Positions 25,704 through 40,200 of a stretch of DNA of 64,000 bases are shown one piece after another (the stretch's first letter is position 1; each line of letters opens with the position of its first letter). The position numbers were made by a program, and so were the translations under genes. The notes under the pieces were generated by a model. That model ran no database searches and was not told the origin of the DNA. It was given only the letters and a program-made list of their open reading frames with translations. This stretch comes from Scortum barcoo (lineage: Eukaryota; Chordata; Actinopteri; Centrarchiformes; Terapontidae), in NCBI GenBank assembly GCA_023238725.1, contig CM041547.1, positions 24,669,428-24,733,427 of the forward strand, given 5' to 3'.

Positions 25704-28700
25704 CTAGAAAACATAGAGAACAGAAAATATATGTAATATTATATAGCTTGATACAGTAAGGCAACATCAATAAAGTAAAATAAAGACTAATTCATCTGAA
25801 AAATATGAACAATCCATAAAGCTCATTAGATCACTAGACTATATTACAGTACATACACAGCATAGGTTTATTGCAGTATGGAATACAGCTGTACATGTTT
25901 GTAAGTCTATAGTCCATAGTCAACTGTAAAGGAGTTTGTACTGTATATAGGAGACGAGATTATGTTATAATGCATGACGTAACTGACAATAACTCATGAA
26001 CTGCCTACTATAACATCTAGTTAAACAAGGGGACTGAGTGGGCCTCCATCATCATAAAGTGTTTTTCACTCTAATTAGATTACATACCGTTGGGTAGGGT
26101 TAGGGTTAGGGTTAGGGTTTGAATTTTGGAGTTTGTACTGTATAAACAACTCATCATACCACATTAACTTTACATTACATTTTACTGTGTACAGTTAACT
26201 AATAAGATTTTTTTGTTTTGTTTTTAAGAAATTTCTTGCTCAGCTCAACTGACATAAATCAGAAATAAATAGTTTAATAGTTTGTTTAAACCTTTCAAGC
26301 ATACACTGCAGTGCCACTGTTCACCCACTAGAGGTCAGATCCGCTCAGTGGACTTTGATGCCGCCATGTTGAGGCATTCAACAGGGTTAGGTATTGTAAT
26401 ATTTATCACCTGTTGTTCCATTATTAAAACAGAGAAAATGCCTCAGTAAATCTGGGCCATATTAAAATATTACATGATTGTTATAGTTGTCTGCCTCGTG
26501 TTTATGAGCTGCTTGAATTCTATTTTACAGAATTCAATCAGTCTTTAAAATGTCCATTTCTCTGAAACTTTTCAACATTCATTGGTGGCAGGTGGCATGT
26601 GAAATCCAAGACTGGACAGGGTCATTTGTATTGGTCTTTTCATTATGAACACTAAATTTTCACTGTTTTTGTAGTCACCAATCCTCATCCTCAATCAAGA
26701 TTTCATTTCAGCACTGAGGTTGTTGTTCCTCATTTTAACAGCAGGAGGCGCAAGACACTCAGAAAACACTGACTGCGTAAGCTCCTTGGTTCAGAAAGAG
26801 TTGCTCCATAGTGTTGTGGTGTATACAGTAGTATTGATTGCTACAGCATGCATACTTTGCCACATTTTAGTTGAGTCTGTAGCAGAGCATAGCAGAGTCT
26901 TTCAACCTCCACACTGACAAATTTCAATCAATGTGTCCATTGTTAGAAACTTAGGTAATACAATAAGATGAGGATATAATCCATTTGAGAGAAGTTAGCA
27001 ACTTCTTCAGAAAAAAATTATCTTCAGAAATTATTTACTGTCCAGTAATTGAAAAAAAAAAATTTTTCATCTTGATCAGCCTAATTACATATCTGTAGCA
27101 AACATGGCTAATAAATGACCCCTTTCTGTGATTTCAGCTTTAATGTATGTTCCGTGCAACATGTATACCTACATAAAGAATAATACAGTTTCTGGCCTTC
27201 AGAAACCTTTGGGACATGCAAGCGTCCAGTTATATAATACAATGAGCATCATCACAGAGTGTTGCATGCAGTGCTTCAGTGGAATAAGCTTAGTAGTGCA
27301 GTGTAGAGAAAGTGTGAAGTTAGTAGAGACTTACGTTAGTTGTCAGAACCAGTTTCTCTGTTATGTGCTGTCAGGGTTAAAGCAACAGATAAAGAAAGCT
27401 TACATTATGAGTATACACACACACACACACAAATGCACTTCTAAAGTCAACCACAGACACCTGTCCATTCACACGTTCATTCCTGCACACAGGCATGAGC
27501 ACATCACAGCAGCTAAAGACAGACCAAATCATATCAGAAAAACAGTCAACAAAATGAACGACTGCTCTAAAAATCTACAGGACTCCTCTTTTAATGATGT
27601 CATGCAGTTAGAATGAATGAAGTCTTTATGGCAGAAGAGCTCATCACAGCCGGGACAGAGTTTTACATGTGTCCTTTATTTAGAGATCCACAGAGCTTAA
27701 AGCATGTTAATCCAACTATCCATTTATTTCTCCATCAATCCATTAATTCGCAGTTGAGCCGTGCTGTCCGCTGCTTTAGTGATGCCAACTAGCAGCTACT
27801 TGCTAAAGCGTTAACATGCAGCCTGGTGAATTTGCAGACAGATGTCAAACTGCTCCCAGACACTCTGTCAGAGAACAGTCCGCTTTCTGCCATGAAGTGA
27901 GTGTTTCTCTGCTTAGCATCAGAGAGGAGATCAGCTGTAAGACTGACATGTTAATAAGAGAAAGTATAGAAATGAGGTGCAGTGTATGCACCCAGCACTG
28001 TATGTATGTGTATCTGTATGAGTATGAGTATTCATGTGTATGTAGGAATGTAGCTGTGAGTTCATACATTTCTATTATCCATTGACATATTGCACCTAAA
28101 CACAAAGCTCTGCCCTCCACCTCATAAATGTGGAGTTCACATTACCTTATCAAACAGGATTAAAGGAAAATGTCGATATTTTGGGAAGCATGCTTATTTG
28201 CAGTCTTGCTGACACTTAGGGTGTTTTCACACTTGGTCCCTTTCAGCCCCTCTAAACGAACTCAGATCGATTGACTCAGCATTTTTGTCTATATGTGAAC
28301 ACTCCAACCGTACTCAGACCCCTTTAACACTAAAAAGTCTGCGGTACGGTTCGCCTAATTGTGAACACAAAGCGCACCGGTTTCACTTCGCCTTTTTGCA
28401 CTGTATTGTAACCTTCTTCGCTTGCCGTAGATTGGTCACGTGACTGCAACTGGGAAAACTTAAATCACTTTTTGTGTTCATATGTAATCTGAATAACTCT
28501 ATTTTCCCTATGTATGTGCGCTAATTTAACCAGAAAACACAGGAGGGCAAGCATAGCAGCAAGTGAAAACTACCCAGAATGCAGTGCAGTGGGCATCTGA
28601 GAGCTCCAGAGTACCTAGTGTGAACAGAAAGAGGACTGAGGCCCCATCAAAGCTGAACTGAACCAGAAAGAGAACCTGGAACCTGCTTTGAAATAAACTC

Positions 28701-31700
28701 ACAATGTGAATACAAAAAGATCTGTCTGCAAAGTTCGTTTTCTTTTGGTCCACTATTTGGTCCACTTAAAGAGGACTGAGTTTGGTTCTTTTAAAAGGGT
28801 GAAAACACCCTTAGATGAGCTCGATGCCACTGGGCAGTAATTGATACCAGTGCACTCAGACCACTTGTTATGACCGTCACCTGATCTGGCGTTCTGATGT
28901 AGTTACTAGTTGATATTTATCAAAAAGTTAAAAGACAAAGTATTGCATTTGTATTGCCTTAAAAGTATTGACTTTGTTTGGAAACACAAGATACATCAAG
29001 TTTTGCCAGGTACAACATGTATGTCAGCATGTGTAAATGTACACACTGTATGTGAGTGAGGCCTATGTGTGTGTACAACAGTATCATTGACAAGTATATT
29101 ACCTGGGCCACACTTTGTTCAGATAATGGGTTTTCATCCACCTGTAAACCAAAATGACATCATTGTGTGTACGAGACAAAAATGTAAAAGTCATGCAAAA
29201 TACAACACACACACAACACAGAAGCAAACACCATTGGATTTGTATAAACACCTTTACATACTGTAGATCTGTAGGTGACATTCAGGAAGCGTTGGAACAG
29301 CCAATCACAACTCATATTAGACTAATTTTTTTTCTGATGCAGTGGCGTGGCTCTGGGGTCGTGATGTTTGTTTATCGGTCAGTCCATCACTTTGGTTCAG
29401 AATGAAATACCTGACAACTGTTGGATGGACTGCCGGGACATTTTGCCCATACACTCATTGTCCACAGAGCGTGAAGCAAAAAGACTTTGGGATGAACAGG
29501 TCAAAGCCTCAGAATGTAGGAAAATGCCAGCCTTATCAGCATGCTTTCTCACCATGCATTTACCTCATCTGTCAGGTCCATCCCTCCTTCATCCCTTCAG
29601 TGTCCTATATCTCACTCTCACTCACTCATTCTCTCTCTCTCTCTCCACTTCACTGTCTTTCTCTTCATTTCTCTCTCACCCTGTCTCTGTCTGTCTGTCT
29701 GTCTACAGCAGCTGGCTCTTGTCTGCTTGCCCCTCTAGGTTACCGGTGATGTAATCAAACAGGACAAAGCCATAGGCTGGCTCTGACATTAGCTGACACC
29801 AATCAGAAGAGGAGAGACCGGGAGAAGGAGAGAAAGAAAGGTAAAGCAGGTAAGAATAGACAAGAAGCCAATGAGAAAAGCTGAGGGAGGCTACAGTATG
29901 AGTCTTAATGTTGTCATTCTGAACAGACCAAACAGCTACTGTGATTTTTTTTAAAATATACAATTTGGTTTCCATTTGGTTTTCCAGTGATTCAAATCAA
30001 TAAATACATTTGGTAGTTGGGGATGATTGACAGTCATCTTACCCTATAGTTGACCTTCTGTAGGACCTGCTGGGGGTCACTCTCCAGAATCACCCTGGCA
30101 ACAAAAAATATAAAGGCAACCATTCAGGACCAAGTATACACAGTGGGGACAGGGGGGATTTCTGGGATTATTTTCTAACCAGACAATTATTTTATAAAAA
30201 TGGATTACAGAATAATCCACACCAGGCTAGCTCATATGAAAGCTATTTTGAATGTACAGTAAATTTGTGCAGCTGATCTTGATGGAAAGATCTGTTCTTT
30301 TCCTCTAATCAGCTATAATCATTATTTCTCTCTTACCCTCCATCAATGATTTCATCCACAACCAGGAACACTCCTTCCATGTTGTCCAGTAAACACCTTC
30401 GTTCCACATTTTTCCTGCAGAATAAACACAATTAGCCACCTCCAGTCTATACATTAATAATCTCTCCTCTAAAGCTCACTGAAATTTGTGGTTTTAGCAG
30501 AACTTGGTTGAACTATGGTGGAACTCTTTTTTTGAAGGACAATAGTTTATCCATCCACTTACCACCTCTGTGCCACCTCTCCAACCTCATCACGACATGA
30601 TGAGTCTGACCTCATTAAGTAGACTGTGTGTTGACCAAATGTCACAGATCCACATTAAATTCAAACACATGTATGTTTTCTACTATAACTGATATTCTTT
30701 TACCTCCCATGTGTGCTTCACAATAAATGCATTTTGATCAGAGAACAGTTTTAACCAGGAGTGGTAACAGTTTATTTTACCAAAGAAATACTACATTCAG
30801 CTTAATGGTAGATAATGGTAGATATTCCTTTTTTATGAAAATCTCTTATATTTAAGAAGTGACCTGTTAGATTAGCTGACAAATAGCAGGCTAGCTGTTT
30901 CCCCCTGTTTCCAGTCTTAATGCTAAGCTTGGCTCTGCTGACTCCAGCTCCATACTCAATGGAAAGACAGGAGAGTGGCATTGATCTCACTCTCTGACAG
31001 ACTAAATTCAAATTCAAAGTCATAATCAAAGTTTTTTACTTGCTTTTCTTTTATGGCACCTATGGCAATAAGTGCATAATTGCAGGTGTGTTTTGGGGTG
31101 TTGGGTGTTGTGCTAAAAGACTTTTTAAAGGCTCAACTGTGCAATGCAAGGGCTTTCATCACTTGGACATAAGCTCAATAACCACTGCATTCTTTCATTC
31201 GACAATAGATAGTGACTTAACGGAAATTTATTCAAATGAAAATATTCAAGATTATACCTTTACATTTAGATTATAACTTAACAGGTCAAATTGGCAGGAC
31301 ACAAATAGATGTGAATGCACTATGTGGTAACAATTGGTCAAACATTATAAACAGGTCTGCATGGAGTTTAAAATAAATAACCAGCTTCACTGATTTTATA
31401 CAGTAACACTATAGTGTGGACACTTACATATTGCACTGTAAAATGTGCAAATTAGCATAGCCTACAATCTTTCATACTGTATAATATTATAATCTCTCCA
31501 TGTCTCTATCGCTCACACTCTGCAATACTACTGCATTGGTTCCCATAGCAACCACATCAGCCACTGTTTGGCTGATAATGTTGCAGTCAGTGAGGGATAC
31601 TGGTGTGCAACATATACACACACAGACTGAAATACACACAGATGTCTTTGAAAACTAATCTTGATGCTTTCTGAAATGTCAAATAAATATATAAAAATAG

Positions 31701-34173
31701 TGACGGGTTATTGAGGTACGAAATACACACTGCTGTTGGATTTTCCATCAAATTCAACACGGAGAGTCATTATCTCCCTGAGAGGCTCTGGTGGAGGGAT
31801 GGCAGTCTTAGTGTGGAAAAGTGTGTGGATTACCATTAGCACTGGTGATGCTGAGGCTTTATACATTAGAATGCTTTGATAACATGACAGTCTTTGTACA
31901 TGGAGGAAAGTGAAGGCTGTTAATCCTAACTGAAAGAGAAAAGTTTTATTGTCACTCCACCAACTTGACTGAAGTATGAAAAAAGCTTTTCGATGTGTGA
32001 TATTCAGTCAAACATACTATACATGTTTGACTGTTTATTTGTATTTATTAGATGCAAAATATCATTAATGTGTTGAATGTGTTGCTATAAATTAGTTATT
32101 TATAGGTTATTTATTCAACAACTACTACTACAACTAACAACTATAGCAGAATCCTATAAAGAATCCAAAGGTATACAGTAGAGGAATGCTGTGTTTTCAA
32201 CAACCACAAAATAAATTAAAATGAATTAAAATTATATTAAATAATGTAAACATTTTTGCATTCTAAAAAAAATTTAAAGAAGTCCTGATTGGCTGCCGTC
32301 CTGGATCAATCAAGAGACCCACACTGATCACTTTAAGGCCTCTGGACCTGGTAGATTCCATCTGTTTATAATTGTGTCCTCTCCTTCATGAGTCATAAAA
32401 AAGACAGGATAGGTGTAAGCAAGCAAAAAGGTATTGCTACCATGTAGCATTAAACTATGAGGTCTCTCAGATTAGTGCTCATGAAGGACGAGACATAAGC
32501 TAATGAAATGTAACATTTACAAGATCTTTTCTCGGCTACTCTTTTCTCATTCTTAGCGGTCTGTGAGTCTGAGGCTGGACTAACGTTGTTGATTCACTCG
32601 AGCTGCACAGTATCACCAAGGACACATCTCTGTTGCCGACTGTTTGGCTAGCTGGCTGAGGTTGCTTGGTAACGTGTGATAGTTGGGAGTGTCAAGTGTT
32701 GGACATCACTCTGCACACACTGAAGGTAAAGAACACTGATTTCAGACCTACTGTTTTCCTACCGTTAGTTAACGTTTTAACCAACAGATAACGCTGGTGA
32801 ACTTTCCAACCATTATATCCATGTTTCCAGTCAAGTTGCCCCACTGTAATTGTAGCTGAAAAACCTTCCTAAAAATACATAAATCCTATGCTCAGGTAAT
32901 GGTAGGTTAACATAGGTCTGCCAAGTCAGCTTCCTTTATATCCTGAAAACCTGAATACATTAATGCTTTCATTCATGTAACATGTTTTAAGACCTGATGA
33001 GACAACATACCTGAGGATCTGACTGAGGGACTCAAACAGGCAGTTCAGTACTGACATCAGCATCAGCTAGAGAGAAACAAAGAAAACACAATAAAATAGG
33101 CAATAATTCTGAGATAATATCACTTGATTTTAAAAGTACATCAGACATCATACATTTGGCTAGCTGCCTCTTTCACCTTATCAGGTGTCTTACTGAAACT
33201 GTTCAACTTTTGACGAAGTCAACTGTCAATACGACTATGTGAACCCACCAATCACAGCCTGGATGGGGTGGGGCATTAAAAAAACTACTTCCTGTAGGAA
33301 ACTTTTGGAAAGTTCTCATCTGTGGTTGAACGTGAATTGTCTGCTTGGGGAGTTCATGGCTGAGACTTCCTTTATTAAAGTCACAGAGGACAATAACTGA
33401 GGAGTCCGGGTTCATCCGCTCCACACACACAATCGGGTTGACCAGCATGCACTGTGCCTCCCACATGTTCCTCTGGTGAAGGTAAGCACCGACCAGAATG
33501 AATGAAACACTCACAGAGGCAGTGGAAGGGTTTGCATTTGCTCAAAAATGATTTCAGATCAGGAGAAAGGTGCTGCTGAATCACCAACACATCATTACAC
33601 CAGCCACTGTTAGTGTAAAAATAGACACCTCCAGCCTGCCAGCTGAGTCCGGTATGGAGCCACACAGTCACGTCTATGTGAAGCATTAAAGCGAAAATGA
33701 AATTAAGTTTCTGTCTTTTCCCACCAGTAGCTGAAGTTCACCCAGTTTGTTATACAATGAACACTAGACAGAAAGATAGCCTTGTGGTGACAGCGTGCGA
33801 TGGTGCAGAGATGTGTGAGCACACTGTCACATTTCCATTTATACAGTTCCTCTAGTTTGAGTAGCATTTGCTGGAACAGCAGTGAAATGATGTATACCTT
33901 CTTGTAATGCTTGAAGACTTTGAGACACCTCTCAAAGAAAATCTTGTTTTTGGAGAGAAATTTAAAATGATTCTACCTCGTTCTCCTGAGCACTTCCCAC
34001 CACGTAGAAGAAGAGATCTATACTGCTCTTATAGACAATGGTCATCCCCTCCAGGAAGGCTATCTCATCTACAGAGAGAAGAAGGTGAGAGGGATGGGTC
34101 AAAAATAAAATAAAGGACACAACCTACAAAAATACAGCCTATAAAAATACATATATATATATATATATATATG

Positions 34174-34227
<54 letters not shown>

Positions 34228-37200
34228 TAAAGAGACTTATAGAGAGAGGATAGTATAGAAAAGAAAGACACATACAGACACATACAAGAGAGACAAGGAG
34301 GTAAGTGAAGGAAGAAAAAAGATTATGATAGGAGAAAAGAAAAAGAGGAGGACAAAGAGGAAAGGAGAGAGATGAGGGAAAAGAAGAAAAAGAAAATGGA
34401 CAGAAGTTGTACAATGAGGAGGGGAGCATAAGGAAGGGAAGAGAAACAGAGGGAGTAAAGGACTGATTTAAGGAAGGGAAACGTAGGACAAAACAGTGTT
34501 TCACACACTTACAATTACATTGTATTTGTGTGGTAGCTGACTGGGTGCTTCAAGTACCATATACAGTATATGGTCCTCCACTGCATATATATATAATATA
34601 TAAATACTTTGTGACAAATAAATAACTCAACAAGTATACAGTTCTGTACACGATGCTCCAGTGCTTCACTTTGTTACTTTGACTGGGTGTCTGCTGACAA
34701 TCTAACCTGTTGCTTCTTGCTGGCTGGCTCGCCCACAGCAGCATGTTGGCTGCTATCTTTTCATCTGTCTCCTCATTAACTACTCCTCTCCCTTCCTGAC
34801 CCTCTGTGGCTGCTTCAGCTGCCACAGAAACACTGACTGAAGCCAAGAAACATTCTGAACACAGACAAATTGATTGAATAGCAAATCACGCTTGTCTGAC
34901 TTTTCAGCTTTCTCACGTTTTTTTTCAATGAAATAACATGTCTTTGTGCTTCCTTAGAATGAGTCTTTTATGTAGCAAAGGGTCTCTGACATCAACAGTG
35001 TGGTGTTAAGAACATAGAGAGGAGTGTGCAGTGAGAGGGGGGCTAATCATAGACAGGGGAACAGAAGAGCTAGAGAGAGAGCGAGAGTGCACACAGTTCT
35101 ACAATGAAATCAAAATGAACATTAAAAAACTGAGTATCAATTTGTGGTGGTCAGTGTTAAGCTGCCCCAAATAAATCAGTGTATGGGAAACACTGCAAAG
35201 GCAGGATAAGGTAGAAGGGAGGGAGATGGGATATAGTATGACAGGGGAAGAAAGAGCAGAAAGAAGATAAGAAAAGGAGGAATGAAGGAGGAGTTTAGAA
35301 CAAAAGGAAGAATATACTGGGTGGCTGATAAGGAGGCCAGGGGGGAGACTCAGGTATTAGCTATGTGAAACTTAGAATCTTACTTCCCCTGAAAATGAAA
35401 CTTATTCTGCAGTGCCACAAAAATCACGCTTCTTTGAAGAGCCAAATGAATGTAACTTCTGTTGGTTTTAAAGTGAGGAGAAAATCTAAAAGCATTCACA
35501 CTAGCATAGTACTAGAATGGTTTGGCTTTATAGTAGAAACCAGGCTAATTGAAATAAAAGAGGCTACTATCGTGCACTGTTGTTGGGCTACTAGACAGGA
35601 ACAGATGGCATAAAAGTGTGTGATGGTTCAGTACAACACACAGGGACGGAAATGTCCAGCACACACAAGAACAGACACAAACATAGGGCAATTTACTGTC
35701 TGCTTTGTGTGTCTTGTTGAAAATGTTCCTCTCAAAGTTCTTCTGGTCCTTCATGGTGGGGTAAAGCTCAGGGTCATAGTACTGAAACAGACACACAATC
35801 ACAGTCATGAGATTTTAGCTGAAGAGTAAGTGTTGTACAAATAATATCAAATAAAGTCTGGCCTCAAATACAGGCTGGTGGGAAAAAACATAGACCTTTG
35901 CCTGTTATAGACTGTGCATACATACTAAACATTATGTACATCCTCCATCATCTTAAATTCAACAATATAACCATGCACAACAATTTGTTGTATTGTATTA
36001 CTCATCTTAAGTGTTAGTGTTGCATTTCAGTCACAGCAGTGCATTTTGTAGTAACGTATAAGTGCCACAAGATTTAATGTTTAAGGTTTATATAGTCATT
36101 TTATGACACAGAGTTGCACAATAAAATGAACACTTTAGCCAAACAAAACATATACAAATATTTGAAAATATGTACATTTACTTTGTCTATTTGAGTAGTC
36201 TTATTCTATTCAGTTAGGAAAAAGAGGCTGCTCTATAGTCTGATGGTACGGCAGCAGATACTGTTGCATCACTGTCCAGATGACAGCAGGGTGAACAGAC
36301 TGCTGCTGGGTGGGTATTGTCTTTTCATATCCTTTGGGCTCTGAGCAGATACCTCTCCTCACAGATATCACTGATGATGATAACCAATTATGGTCTGGGT
36401 GGTTCTAATTACCCACCGCACAACTCTCCTATCATTCTTTCTATTGCTACTCTGTAAAAGTGAACAAGAACTTGGCATGGGAACTTTGCTCTCTTAAGTT
36501 CCCTTAAGAAATACAACAGTTTCTCAGCTTTGTTCTATCAGGGTGGAGATGTGAGGTGACTATGACAGGTTTTCTCTGATGCTGATTCCCAGGAACCTAA
36601 AACTGTTCACATACAGCCCTTGGGGTGGGGGGGTGCTCCAGTGTTCAGCACTAGAATAGAGGTGTGACTGCCAATTCCAGCTATCTGTGCTCTGTTTGTG
36701 AGGAAGACCAGTATCAAGTTGCAGAGTTTGGTACTTGAGCCTAGATTGCTAAGTGCACAAGATGGCAGTAGCTACATTTGAAGCATATGGAAAATCTTCC
36801 ACAACACAATCCTGTGTTGTTTCACAATAAAAGCCTTTTTTAAGAAATGAATGGATTCTGTTCTCTGAAACAAAAGAGGGCTTTTAATATGAAATGGATA
36901 CAGCAACCTGTTTAATGGCGTAATACAGTAACAAGAAATTTACTTGACAGATCAATAGTTCATTGTGATTACAATTCACACCAATTCTAGACTTTAGATG
37001 TTAAAAATGTACATTTTTGGCCAATCAGATTCTCTTAGAAGATTTCTTCCTTTCAATATTTTGAAATATGGTCTCATGTGAGCTGAAAAAAAATCTGACC
37101 AACAGCAGTAAGGTCTACACATTCAAACTTGTTTTTCAATGTTGACCCCGGAACCTTGTGCTCAGGTAGACAGCTTACAACGGATAAGAAGGGAACTCCA

Positions 37201-40200
37201 CTGATTTTACACAATGGGTTGTGTGAAGTGTGATAAATATCCTCAAGTGATGTCACTTAAGTCAGCATCCACCTGAGCTAAAGACTACAAGTCTGAAAAT
37301 GAAAAACATCTGGGCTTGTGGAGTTTGAAAGAGGTGAGTTTAGCAGACCCCTGTAGCCCTGCTCCACATCTCTGCTGCAGGCAAGCAGCTCAGGCTACAT
37401 TGGCTGCTATTTATATAAACTGTCCCAATCTCAGACCGTACTGGTGCAGACCGACTTGCATTGTGGGTATTGTAGGCAGGAGGATATGACAAGGGAGTAG
37501 AACGCATGGAGTAAGACGGATGATATCTCTGGCTCTGCTGCATCAATTTTCATCTGTGCTTCTGACAGTATTACAGGAGTACAATGGTAAATCGGTGAAG
37601 AGATAATACAGACCTACATTTCCTACTGCTGCTACTGCTCCATGTTAATAGAACTGAACTGGTGAAACACAGCGTGGCTTTTGGAATTTTTGGTAATTTT
37701 ATTACCTAACTGAGCTTGTGGTTACCCTGTTTCCAGCCTCTGTGCTAAGCTAAGCTAATGGGTTGGTGTAGTGGTTTCATATTTACACAGTGGACATGAG
37801 AGTGGTATCAGTCTTCTCAGCTAACTCTTAAATCAATAATAATCAATAATCAATAAATCAAATTTCCCAAAATTCTAAATTATCTTGAAAATTAATTATA
37901 AAGCCTCTATGGTGGCATAGAAGTGAGGCTAGGGGATCCACATATCAAATACTTAGGGGTTTTATGACTACAAAACTGCACATACTCATTTTCACAATTC
38001 ATATTTTTTTTTGTTTGGTATGCAATAATGCAAGATACAGGTATTTTGCATTTAATGGGCTAAAACATGTAAGATCACTGACATGGTCCCTTAACCTTAC
38101 CTTTGACAGAAGTCTGTTGCCGTCATTGTCAAGAATGAAAACAGCTTTCACTGTGTAGAGGGACGGTTCCTGCAACAATAAACACAAAGAACATCTTAAA
38201 TATTTATCTTTCCTGAGTCACCTCAGGGAAGGATCTAGGCCTGGGAGAGGTTTATTTCATAATGCCACAGCGACAGTCAAAAGCCATTCCTCCCATACCT
38301 GGCCAGTTCAACCATCATTATCCAGATAAAGTCTGCTTTTCCAGCAACACCCTGCTTTACATTCATTCTGGTCAACCCATTTGCACACAAGCCTAGTCCA
38401 ACCAGTTTCTACATTAGACCCCAGGCTGCTACTGTTTTACCTGTGCACAGTTTTGTGCTTTCATTCTGGTAATTCATCCAGGTTTTTTTTTTTTGCCCTT
38501 TTTCTTTCACAAGTGGAACTAGTCAAAGACATCGTCCATTCTCTTGCACACATTTCACTCATGGTTCCATTCATCTACCCACCCCTGTGAAGAGATTTCA
38601 GACCCGGGACAAAGTTCTGTTATGCACTGACTAGCATAGATTCACAGTCAGAGTGTATCACAGAACTTAGACCAGGGACTCACAACATCCACTGTCACAT
38701 TACTGTGGTTACAGTGAGAGGGAGTATGGAGATGATGAGGGGGAACATGGCGTTTCCATAAAACAAAGTGTCTCAGCCAACATACCAGGCAGATATTGGA
38801 TGATCTTGAAGAGATGTATTTTGGAAATGTACTTATGAGAGTATAGAGTAGTTTTTGTGAATGAAAACTAATTATGTTATGATGAACTTGGCTATATGTC
38901 TAAAGAAACAAACAAAAACAACATAAAAAGTTTTTCTCTTGATTGAAAAATGTTTCTTTTTTGATCACTACAGAAAAGAATATTGTTATTCCAAAGTTAC
39001 TGAATACTTTTCTCAAGGAACACAAAATTGTGAAAACGAGCCTTATGTTGATATGTTTAATCAATCTTAATTCTGTTGCACGCTTAAAATTACTTTTTAT
39101 GTTATCATCTCATCTCAACTTTAATGTTAAATAAATATTCTGCTGATTTACTTTTTACTTTCACATAATTTAATTTGGAATCTGTAAATACTGTCACCTG
39201 GAAATGACTTTGTCTACAGTACAGAAAACGAAGAACTGTTAATAATAATAAAGTACCTTGCTTTTGAGTTTCATGCTTCTTTCTATCTGTGTAGTCTGCA
39301 AAGTGCAAACAGCAAAAGGTCCAGAGGGTCAAGTGGTACAGGGGCAGAAGTCTCAAGGGTCAGAGGAGGGTCAAGTAAAAAGGCTGCAACGTCTAAAGGG
39401 TGCTTTGTTCTGGTCAATATCATTAGCATAATGTTTTGTCATTTGAGAAACATTGTATTAGTTAATGAAGTCTATGTTACTAGTACTTCCCTAAATCTCG
39501 AATTTTGGCTTATCTGTGATCTGTTACTTTTTACCACCTGTAGCAGGCATGTTTTTACATGACACCTGTTTTGTGTGCTCTTGTGCACATACACATGCAC
39601 ATAAGTGTGTGTTAATACAACATTATTGTTCCAACTGAACCAGAAAAACATTATAAATTACTATTACTATTAAACTTTTTCATTTTCAATGATCCCGCTT
39701 TTTGCTATTTGTGGCCTCATGATGACCAACTGCAGGTCATATTTTATGGATCATATTGCTGCAGTAGTGTCTGTCAGAAGTATCACAGTCTCAGAGAACT
39801 TGGGCTTAACACCGACTGACTGACTGGATCCTGAACTTTTTAAAGGTCAGACCCCAGGCTGTGTGGATAGGCAGCACCACATCCTCCACCTCTAACTCTC
39901 AACACTGGCGCCACTCAGGGCTGTGTGCTTAGCCCTCTCCTGTACTCCCATGATCACGCATGACTGCGTGGCCACCCACAGCTCCAACACCATCACAGAA
40001 TTAGCAGAAGACACGACTTAGAGAGAGGAGTCCATTGCTCTAACATCTTGGTGCCAAGACAACAACCTCCATCTCGGTGTCAGCAAGACAGAGGAGCTGA
40101 TTGTGGACTACAGGAAACAATAGGGAGGACATCCCCCTTTCCATCAATGAGACTATGGTGGAGAGAATCAGCAGCTTCAGGGTCCTCAGGGTTCATAGCA

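Noticed and set aside
27128..27616. 162-codon plus-strand open frame in copz2 intron 8
   Set aside because: No recognisable domain, includes a CA-repeat His-Thr run, and lies inside an intron of a well-supported gene without its own promoter signal.
34139..34504. 121-codon minus-strand open frame rich in Ser, Phe and Tyr/Ile repeats
   Set aside because: It translates the (AT)n tract and an adjacent pyrimidine-rich stretch of copz2 intron 3.
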